Below, piece by piece: positions 1 through 5,612 of a DNA stretch of 6,909 bases (position 1 is the first letter of the stretch; each line of letters starts with the position of its first letter). The stretch spans positions 1-6,909 of the forward strand of contig JAJQCX010000149.1 of the NCBI GenBank assembly GCA_021202495.1, read 5' to 3'. The notes under the pieces were generated by a model. The model did no database searches. It was given only the letters and a program-made list of their open reading frames with translations, and was not told where the DNA came from. The position numbers and the translations under genes were made by a program. The DNA comes from Clostridia bacterium. GTDB lineage: Bacteria; Bacillota; Clostridia; UMGS1883.

Positions 1-1185
1 CTCCCCTACGACGTTATGACAAGCGCCGAGGCGCGGCAGATGGCAAAAGGCAACCCCTATTCATTTCTCCATGTCGACAAGGCGGAGATTGACCTTGACG
101 AAAATATCAACATATATGACAATGCCGTCTATCAAAAAGCGGCGGATAATCTTTCGCGCATGATAGAGGACGGCACATATCTCCGCGACGAAAAGGACGT
201 TTTCTACATTTATTCTCTCGTCATGGACTCCAGGCGCCAAACAGGACTCGTCGCATGCGCTTCGGTTGACGAATATTTAAACGGCGCCATAAAACGCCAC
301 GAGCTGACCCGCGCGGACAAAGAGGCCGACAGAATTCGCCACGTCGACACCTGCGACGCCAACACGGGACCCATTTTCTTAACCTACCGCGCCAAGGAAG
401 AAATTTCGGAGCTAATTTCAAATCATATGACACAAAACGCCCCCATCTACGATTTCACCGCGGAGGATAACATTTCCCACACCGTGTGGCTCATTGACGA
501 CGATAACACAATCGAGCGCATCAAGGAGCTTTTCGCCTCCGTCCCCTCGCTCTACATTGCCGACGGTCACCACCGCAACGCCTCGGCGGTCAAGGTCGCG
601 TTAAAACGCCGTGAAGAGGCAAAGGAGCCCGATCCCGACGCCGAATATAATTATTATTTATCAGTTCTCTTCCCTGATAACGAACTTCACATTTTAGACT
701 ATAACCGCGTCGTAAAGGATTTGAATTCACACTCAACGGACGAATTTTTGTCCCTCCTGTCGCAGGATTTCACCGTTCAAAAAGCCCCCTTCTCCCCCTA
801 TAAGCCGCAAAAGGCGCACAATTTCGGCATGTATCTTGAAGGAGAATGGTACTCTCTCACACTAAAGCACGGCGCGGTCGACGAAAACGACCCCATTTTA
901 TCGCTCGACGTCTCGGTCTTGCAGGAAAAAGTGCTAATCCCCATTTTGGGCATCGGCGACATCCGCTCCGACAAGCGCATTGACTTTGTCGGCGGCATAC
1001 GCGGCTTGGGAGAACTTGAAAAAAGAGTTGATTGCGGAGAAATGCGCGTCGCATTTTCAATGTACCCCACCTCAATTGCGCAAATGATGGATATTGCCGA
1101 CAACAATCTCATCATGCCGCCCAAATCGACATGGTTTGAGCCAAAGCTGCGCAGCGGACTTTTTATTCACAAGCTCCGCTCTTGA
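1..1185 (+). CDS. DUF1015 family protein (COG4198), 5' end missing
   Basis: The reading frame is open from the first base to a TGA at 1183-1185, giving 394 residues. Family members are usually a little over 400 residues, so about 20-30 N-terminal residues probably lie left of the window. The first in-frame ATG, at 16, is unlikely to be the true start: the residues before it (LPYDV) match the PYDV motif near the family's N terminus, followed by the typical GNPYSFLHV and EIDL segments. The family hallmark YIADGHHR lies at window residues 185-192 (553-576), and the conserved FVGG segment comes near the C terminus. No signal peptide or membrane segment is visible, so the protein is probably cytosolic. 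The biochemical function of DUF1015 is not established. From general knowledge, the family often sits near serine or phosphoserine genes in Clostridia, but no such gene is in view here. The family assignment is firm; the role is unknown. Confidence 0.9.
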   Translation, partial: LPYDVMTSAEARQMAKGNPYSFLHVDKAEIDLDENINIYDNAVYQKAADNLSRMIEDGTYLRDEKDVFYIYSLVMDSRRQTGLVACASVDEYLNGAIKRHELTRADKEADRIRHVDTCDANTGPIFLTYRAKEEISELISNHMTQNAPIYDFTAEDNISHTVWLIDDDNTIERIKELFASVPSLYIADGHHRNASAVKVALKRREEAKEPDPDAEYNYYLSVLFPDNELHILDYNRVVKDLNSHSTDEFLSLLSQDFTVQKAPFSPYKPQKAHNFGMYLEGEWYSLTLKHGAVDENDPILSLDVSVLQEKVLIPILGIGDIRSDKRIDFVGGIRGLGELEKRVDCGEMRVAFSMYPTSIAQMMDIADNNLIMPPKSTWFEPKLRSGLFIHKLRS

Positions 1186-1210
1186 CTTTATAAAAAAAAA
1201 GAGCTATACT
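1182..1210 (+). promoter_or_regulatory. Sigma-A type promoter for the tyrosine kinase gene
   Basis: The -35 hexamer TTGACT (1182-1187) matches TTGACA at five of six positions. The -10 hexamer TATACT (1205-1210) matches TATAAT at five of six. The spacer is exactly 17 bp and contains a run of nine A. The -35 overlaps the TGA stop of the upstream DUF1015 gene. Transcription would be expected to start near 1217, leaving a leader of about 34 nt before the ATG at 1251. Two near-consensus boxes at ideal spacing in a short intergenic gap make this a convincing prediction, though it is not shown experimentally. Confidence 0.8.
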
Positions 1211-1237
1211 ATACATGTTTAGCGTTTTATTTGTAAA

Positions 1238-1243
1238 AAGGAG
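1238..1243 (+). promoter_or_regulatory. Ribosome binding site fixing the kinase start
   Basis: AAGGAG lies 7 nt upstream of the ATG at 1251. An earlier in-frame ATG at 1215 has no comparable site and would coincide with the predicted transcription start, so 1251 is the better start. The 12 extra residues of the longer version show no family similarity. Confidence 0.85.
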
Positions 1244-1250
1244 CGGAAAT

Positions 1251-2708
1251 ATGACTTTTGAAAAAACAATAAATGAAGACGATGAAATAACAATCGACGT
1301 CGGTGCATTATTTCACCGTTTGATTGAAAATTGGCGCATTATCATAGCCTCGATGCTCGTGTGCGCCTTAATAGGCGTTATCATCTCCGCCGTCAGCTAT
1401 GTGCCGAGCTACACATCGACAATCAGTTACGTCATAAACGCCGGGAGCACCGTTTCAACAACCAGATACATTACCGAAAGTGAATTTGTCGTTGCGGAGT
1501 ATTTGGCAAACACATATACCTATGTTCTTAACAGTACAAGTCTCACGCAAAAAGTTCAGGCTGAAACCGGCATTGACGAAGATATTACGCAATACATTTC
1601 GACAAAGCTTATCGACCAGTCCAACATCATGGAAGTTCGGGTTAAAACGCCCGATGCGCAAATGTCTTTTAATATCGCGCAGGCAATCTATGTATATTTG
1701 CCCGAGCTTTCACTGGCTGCCGTAAAAACCGGCAGTCTTGACGTGATAGAAACCCCGCAGCTTGCTCTCAAACCCGATCAAAATAACGGATTACAGCGCA
1801 TGGGAGTCTACGGAGCATTAATCGGATTTATTTTATCTGCGGCGCTTCTCATTATGATAGGTCTCATGCGCAAGCCCGTAACAAATCCCGAAATGCTTTC
1901 GTCTAAAATCGACATTACCCACGTCGGCTCAATCCCCCATGTCAATATAAATATCAAGAAATCGCTTCTCACGGGCAAGCCAAAAGATGTCAAACACGAG
2001 CCGATTCTTATCACAAACAAAAAGACCGGCTTTGCTTTCAGCGAAACATACAAAACTCTCCGCACCAAAATTGAGCGCAGCGTTAAAAAACACGGCTATA
2101 AGACTATTCTCATAACAAGCACGCTTGAAAACGAGGGCAAGTCCACCGTTGCCGCGAATATTGCTCTGACCTTGGCGCAAAACAAAAACAAGGTCATTAT
2201 TGTTGACTGCGACCTCAGAAATCCTTCAACCGCGAAAATCCTTGGTATAAAAGACAGAGTCGACACTCAGGTTGCCGACGTCATTGAAGGAAAAGCGCCG
2301 CTCGAGAGCGCCGTCATCCGGCTTCCCAATCTCAATTTGGACATCATGGGCGGCAAAAACAGCGTTGAAAATTCAACCGAGATGCTTTCCGAAAGCTCTC
2401 TTCCGCGAATTTTGGACACGCTTAAACAAAGCTATGATTATATAATTGTAGACACTCCCCCCTCAAGCCTTTTTGCCGACGCATTCGTAATCGCCGAATA
2501 CATTGACGCTTCTCTTCTTGTCGTTCGTCAAGGCAGCGCCGGGCTCGACCACGTTATAAACGTCGTCGGCGATTTGGCGCAGGCAAATGAAAACGTGATT
2601 GGTTTCGTGTTCAATAACGTCTCCGACGGCTCGCTCTTCTCATTGAACCGAAAAAATAAATACGGTTACTCCTATTATCGCTACGGAAACTACGGAAGTA
2701 AATCATAA
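1251..2708 (+). CDS. Fused polysaccharide co-polymerase / bacterial tyrosine kinase (Wzz-CpsD type)
   Basis: The 485-residue protein combines a Wzz-type membrane module with a cytoplasmic BY-kinase. Transmembrane helix 1 is at about 30-48 and helix 2 at about 186-206. Between them lies an extracytoplasmic loop of roughly 135 residues, short compared with proteobacterial Wzc. A Pro-containing stretch (PQLALKPD, 169-176) precedes helix 2, as in chain-length regulators. The kinase follows: E265-x2-K268-x2-R271 (the EX2RX2R oligomerisation motif with Lys for the first Arg), Walker A ending NEGKST with K297, Walker A' VIIVDCDLRNP (315-325; D319, D321) and Walker B YIIVDTPP (397-404; D401). The last 15 residues carry six tyrosines (471, 473, 475, 476, 478, 481), the usual autophosphorylation cluster. 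Such proteins control polymerisation or export of capsule or exopolysaccharide at the membrane. In many Firmicutes the two modules are separate proteins (CapA/CapB, YwqC/YwqD); here they are fused. The gene has its own promoter and terminator. No glycosyltransferase, wzx or wzy gene is in the window, so the polymer it serves is unknown. Confidence 0.93.
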   Translation: MTFEKTINEDDEITIDVGALFHRLIENWRIIIASMLVCALIGVIISAVSYVPSYTSTISYVINAGSTVSTTRYITESEFVVAEYLANTYTYVLNSTSLTQKVQAETGIDEDITQYISTKLIDQSNIMEVRVKTPDAQMSFNIAQAIYVYLPELSLAAVKTGSLDVIETPQLALKPDQNNGLQRMGVYGALIGFILSAALLIMIGLMRKPVTNPEMLSSKIDITHVGSIPHVNINIKKSLLTGKPKDVKHEPILITNKKTGFAFSETYKTLRTKIERSVKKHGYKTILITSTLENEGKSTVAANIALTLAQNKNKVIIVDCDLRNPSTAKILGIKDRVDTQVADVIEGKAPLESAVIRLPNLNLDIMGGKNSVENSTEMLSESSLPRILDTLKQSYDYIIVDTPPSSLFADAFVIAEYIDASLLVVRQGSAGLDHVINVVGDLAQANENVIGFVFNNVSDGSLFSLNRKNKYGYSYYRYGNYGSKS

Positions 2709-2719
2709 AGATTTTTCGT

Positions 2720-2754
2720 AAATGCGCCGCTTGTTATACAACCGGCGCATTTTT
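2720..2754 (+). terminator. Rho-independent terminator after the kinase gene
   Basis: The arms ATGCGCCG (2722-2729) and CGGCGCAT (2743-2750) pair perfectly, and flanking A-T pairs can extend the stem to 2720. Past a C-C mismatch, TTGT (2731-2734) pairs with ACAA (2738-2741) around a 3-nt TAT loop. A run of five T (2750-2754) follows. The structure starts 12 nt after the kinase stop codon and ends 14 nt before the tsaC start. The opposite strand has only a three-T run after the stem, so it looks unidirectional. Confidence 0.88.
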
Positions 2755-2768
2755 AAGAGGATTACACT

Positions 2769-3758
2769 ATGCAGACAACATATTTAAAAGTATCTCCCAC
2801 ACATCCCGAAAAGGACGTTTTGCGCATTGCCGCCGACTGCATAACGAGCGGCGGTCTTGTCGTTTTCCCGACCGAGACGGTCTATGGGCTCGGAGCGGAC
2901 GTTTTCCGCCCCGATTCGGTCAAAAACATTTACATTGCCAAAGGCCGCCCCTCCGACAATCCGCTCATCGCGCACATTGCGGATATTTCTCAGCTTGAAA
3001 TTTTATCTCGCGAAATTCCGCGCACCGCTTACCTTTTAGCCGAAAGCTTTTGGGGCGGACCTTTGACGATGATTTTGAAAAAGCGCCCCCGCGTTCCCGA
3101 CGCAGTCACGGCGGGTCTCGACACCGTCGCGGTGCGCCTTCCGTCAAACAGCGTTGCAAATATGCTGCTCTCCCTTGCGGGATCTCCCGTTGCCGCACCG
3201 AGCGCCAACCTTTCGGGCTCACCCAGCCCCACCTCGTTTGAGCACGCCAAAAGCGACATGGACGCCAGAGTGGACATAATCATCGACGGCGGCAGCGCAG
3301 AAATCGGCGTCGAATCTACCGTCGTCGACTTAACCGCCGACGTTCCCACAATCCTTCGCCCCGGCGCGATAACGCGGGAGGATATTGCCGAAATCTGCGG
3401 CGAATGCGTCTACGGCGGCGACTATTCCGGAGCTCCCAAATGCCCGGGCATGAAATATAAGCATTACGGCCCAAAGGCAACCGTCTTTGCCTTTGAGGAT
3501 TTTGATTTCACTCCTCCCGCAGAGGACGGCGCTGCCGTTATAAACTACGAAAAATACCGCCAAAGCGATAATTTTTACAGCGCCGGCGACAACGACAGCG
3601 ACTATGCCGCGCGCCTCTTCTACCTTCTGCGCAAGGCAGACGAAGATAACATAAAAACCCTTTACGCCGTCCTCCCCGAGGACAAAGGCATCGGCGTCGC
3701 AGTACGAAATCGACTGTTAAAGGCCGCAGCCGGTAAGGTTATTCGGAGGTCAATATGA
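2769..3758 (+). CDS. tsaC: L-threonylcarbamoyladenylate synthase, Sua5/YwlC type
   Basis: The enzyme makes threonylcarbamoyl-AMP from threonine, bicarbonate and ATP, the first step of t6A37 modification on ANN-decoding tRNAs, in the cytosol. The 329-residue product has a YrdC/TsaC domain at about 14-205: FPTETVYGLGADV (33-45), the KxR...SxN signature (K58, R60, S62, N64), RLPSN (123-127), APSANLSGS (143-151), ESTVVDLT (182-189) and ILRPGAIT (195-202). The linker CPGMKYKHYGPKA (225-237) leads to a C-terminal Sua5 domain (about 238-329), as in B. subtilis YwlC and yeast Sua5 and unlike the short E. coli TsaC. The start is preceded by AAGAGG (2755-2760) at 8 nt spacing, just after the terminator T-run. 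The stop overlaps the next start codon (ATGA). No promoter of its own is visible. An equally valid symbol is ywlC. Confidence 0.95.
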   Translation: MQTTYLKVSPTHPEKDVLRIAADCITSGGLVVFPTETVYGLGADVFRPDSVKNIYIAKGRPSDNPLIAHIADISQLEILSREIPRTAYLLAESFWGGPLTMILKKRPRVPDAVTAGLDTVAVRLPSNSVANMLLSLAGSPVAAPSANLSGSPSPTSFEHAKSDMDARVDIIIDGGSAEIGVESTVVDLTADVPTILRPGAITREDIAEICGECVYGGDYSGAPKCPGMKYKHYGPKATVFAFEDFDFTPPAEDGAAVINYEKYRQSDNFYSAGDNDSDYAARLFYLLRKADEDNIKTLYAVLPEDKGIGVAVRNRLLKAAAGKVIRRSI

Positions 3759-4153
3759 AAAAAATTCTTTTCGTCTGCACCGGCAACACCTGCCGCAGCC
3801 CGATGGCGGAGGGCATTTACAATTCACTTTCATCGGGCGCATCCTCTCGCGGGCTTTTCGTCGCATTTCCTTCCCCGCCATCCAAAGGCGCAGTAAAAGC
3901 GATGCAAAATCGCGGGATAGACATTTCATCTCACACCGCCACACAGCTTACCGAGCGCGACGTGCGCGAAAGCGACGCAATCTACACCATGAGCGCCGCG
4001 CATAAATCGGCGATTATATCGGCTTTCCCCGACTGCACGGACAAGGTTTTCACCTTGGGAAACGACATTCCCGACCCTTTCGGCGCGGGCGACGCAGAAT
4101 ATGAAAAATGTGCGCAGACAATAGAAAATTATATAAAGAAGCTTTTACCATGA
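3755..4153 (+). CDS. ywlE: Low-molecular-weight phosphatase, probable protein-arginine phosphatase (YwlE type)
   Basis: The 132-residue protein has the CX5R P-loop at its N terminus: VCTGNTCRSPMAEG, with nucleophile C8 and R14. A DPFG motif near the C terminus supplies the general acid (D107). Thr12 sits where classical tyrosine phosphatases have Ile (CLGNICRS). In B. subtilis YwlE the equivalent Thr11 is known to confer phosphoarginine specificity, so arginine phosphatase is the favoured reading. YwlE opposes the arginine kinase McsB in the Clp protein-quality-control system; no mcsB is in this window. The protein is slightly shorter than B. subtilis YwlE (about 150 residues), and its middle differs: SRG replaces the common SAG. 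A strong GGAGGT (3745-3750) precedes the start at 4 nt, inside the tsaC 3' end. Adjacency to the ywlC-type tsaC matches the B. subtilis gene order. Alternative: a tyrosine phosphatase acting on the upstream kinase. Confidence 0.85.
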   Translation: MKKILFVCTGNTCRSPMAEGIYNSLSSGASSRGLFVAFPSPPSKGAVKAMQNRGIDISSHTATQLTERDVRESDAIYTMSAAHKSAIISAFPDCTDKVFTLGNDIPDPFGAGDAEYEKCAQTIENYIKKLLP

Positions 4154-4593
4154 ACATAATTAAATGTACCGCAAATGACCTTGACGAAATATATGACATA
4201 GAGTGCGAAGCGTTCCAAAACCCGCTCACAAAGACGGCGTTTGAAAAAATGATGCAAAACCCCTCCGTCGCCTTTTTCGCGGTTGAATTGAGCGGATGCT
4301 TGCGTGCGTTCGTTTGCTGTGAAAAAGTTTTCGACGAGTGGCAGATAGTCAGCGTCGCCGTGCGCCCCGAATGCCGCAGATGCGGCCACGCCGAAGCAAT
4401 CTTTGAATATATGAAGCGCCTTTCGTCGGAATACGGCGTCGAGCTTTTTACACTTGAAGTGCGAAGTCAAAATCTTCCTGCCCTCTCTCTCTACAAAAAA
4501 CTCGGCTTTACCGAGGTCGGGCGGAGCAAATGCTACTACGATTCGCCCACCGACGACGCTATCTTAATGGATTTGGTTATCAGAAAGGAATGA
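4150..4593 (+). CDS. rimI: Ribosomal protein S18-alanine N-acetyltransferase (GNAT family)
   Basis: The 147-residue product is a single GNAT domain with the length and layout of RimI. The acetyl-CoA pyrophosphate-binding motif is R76-x-x-G79-x-A81. Catalytic residues match E. coli RimI at the same numbers: E103 in TLEVRSQN and Y115 in SLYKKLGF. YYDSPTDDAILM (129-140) resembles the RimI C-terminal signature. RimI acetylates the N-terminal Ala of ribosomal protein S18 in Enterobacteria; substrates in Gram-positives are less certain, so a general N-alpha-acetyltransferase is possible. The start at 4150 is chosen because it forms an ATGA overlap with the ywlE stop and begins at the family's usual N terminus; an earlier in-frame ATG at 4108 lies deep inside ywlE. 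There is no good ribosome binding site ahead of 4150, only an AAAGAAG stretch, so translation is probably coupled to ywlE. The tsaD gene follows after 6 nt, as in many Firmicutes. Confidence 0.88.
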   Translation: MNIIKCTANDLDEIYDIECEAFQNPLTKTAFEKMMQNPSVAFFAVELSGCLRAFVCCEKVFDEWQIVSVAVRPECRRCGHAEAIFEYMKRLSSEYGVELFTLEVRSQNLPALSLYKKLGFTEVGRSKCYYDSPTDDAILMDLVIRKE

Positions 4594-4599
4594 TGATAC

Positions 4600-5598
4600 A
4601 TGGCATACGTTCTCGGCATCGAAACCTCCTGCGACGAAACGGCAGCATCCATCACTCTTAACGGCAGAACTGTTTTGAGCAACATCGTCTATTCGCAGAT
4701 TGATATTCACACAATCTACGGCGGCGTCGTGCCCGAAATCGCCTCGCGAAAGCATATCGACAAAATAATTTGGGTCATCGACAAGGCTCTCTCTGACGCG
4801 AACATTTCAAAAGAAAAGCTCGACGCCGTCGCGGTCACATATTCGCCCGGACTTGTGGGAGCTCTTCTTGTCGGAGTTTCAACCGCAAAGGCTCTCGCCT
4901 ACGCCTTAAATAAGCCGCTCGTTCCCGTGAACCACATTCAGGGGCACATCGCGGCAAATTATATCGCACATCCGGAACTTGAACCGCCCTTCGTCTGCCT
5001 CGTCGCCTCCGGCGGTCACAGCCACATTCTTCACATGAAGGACTACCGCGAGTTCGACATTTTAGGCTGCACGCATGACGACGCGGCGGGTGAAGCGTTC
5101 GACAAAGTCGCCCGCGTCCTCGGCTTGGGCTACCCCGGAGGACCTAAAATAAACGAGCTTGCAAAGACAGGCGACAAAAACGCAATCAATTTCCCCCGCC
5201 CCAAAAGCGGCTTTGATTTCAGCTTCAGCGGCGTAAAGACCGCCGTGATAAACTATGTCCATAAAGAGGATCAAGCGGGACGTGAGATCAACCGTGCCGA
5301 CGTCGCAGCATCATTTCAGGAGGCTGTCTGCTCCGTCTTGGTTGAAAACACAATCGCTGCGGCAAAAAGCGTCAATTGCTCAACAATCGCGCTCGCAGGC
5401 GGCGTCGCCGCAAATACGCACCTTCGCGCCGAAATGCAAAAAGCGGCGGAGCAAAACAACATGCGCTTTTTCTGCCCGCCAATCTCCCTTTGCACCGATA
5501 ACGGCGCAATGATTTCCTGTGCCGGCTACTTAAACTACATCAGCGGCGTGCGTGCCGATCTGACCCTCAACGCCGTCCCGCAATTATCACTTATATGA
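4600..5598 (+). CDS. tsaD: tRNA N6-adenosine threonylcarbamoyltransferase
   Basis: TsaD (formerly Gcp/YgjD) transfers the threonylcarbamoyl group from TC-AMP to A37 of tRNA, working with TsaB and TsaE in bacteria. The 332-residue length is typical. The ASKHA-fold protein starts with VLGIETSCDETA, followed by GGVVPEIASRKH (41-52) and SPGLVGALLVG (82-92). The metal-binding histidines are H112 and H116 in NHIQGH, and the third ligand is D300 in CTDNGAM. VASGGHSH (135-142), the DDAAGEAFDKVAR segment (160-172, with D168), FSFSGVKTA (208-216) and ALAGGVAANTHLR (264-276, with N272) complete the nucleotide and substrate sites. All residues expected from the E. coli enzyme are present at near-identical positions, so it should be active. 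AAAGGAA (4584-4590) provides a ribosome binding site 9 nt before the ATG, inside the end of rimI. TsaB and TsaE must be encoded outside this window. Confidence 0.97.
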   Translation: MAYVLGIETSCDETAASITLNGRTVLSNIVYSQIDIHTIYGGVVPEIASRKHIDKIIWVIDKALSDANISKEKLDAVAVTYSPGLVGALLVGVSTAKALAYALNKPLVPVNHIQGHIAANYIAHPELEPPFVCLVASGGHSHILHMKDYREFDILGCTHDDAAGEAFDKVARVLGLGYPGGPKINELAKTGDKNAINFPRPKSGFDFSFSGVKTAVINYVHKEDQAGREINRADVAASFQEAVCSVLVENTIAAAKSVNCSTIALAGGVAANTHLRAEMQKAAEQNNMRFFCPPISLCTDNGAMISCAGYLNYISGVRADLTLNAVPQLSLI

Positions 5599-5600
5599 TT

Positions 5601-5605
5601 GGAGG
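5601..5605 (+). promoter_or_regulatory. Ribosome binding site fixing the aminopeptidase start
   Basis: GGAGG lies 2 nt after the tsaD stop and 7 nt before the ATG at 5613. It marks this ATG as the start of the right-hand partial gene and gives a 14-nt junction with tsaD, consistent with co-transcription. Confidence 0.85.
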
Positions 5606-5612
5606 ATTCACA

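Noticed and set aside
16..18. ATG at 16 as the true start of the DUF1015 gene
   Set aside because: The frame stays open to base 1 and the residues before it (LPYDV) belong to the conserved family N-terminal motif, so the gene is cut by the window edge.
1215..1250. Longer kinase start at the ATG at 1215, adding 12 residues
   Set aside because: It lies at or before the predicted transcription start, has no ribosome binding site, and the extra residues do not resemble the family; AAGGAG at 1238-1243 points to 1251.
2735..2740. TATACA as a -10 box for the tsaC operon
   Set aside because: It lies in the terminator loop and stem, and the bases 15-18 nt upstream do not resemble a -35 box.
4108..4149. 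Longer rimI start at the ATG at 4108
   Set aside because: It would add 14 residues read inside ywlE; the ATG at 4150 gives the family's normal length, catalytic residues at E. coli numbering and an ATGA junction.
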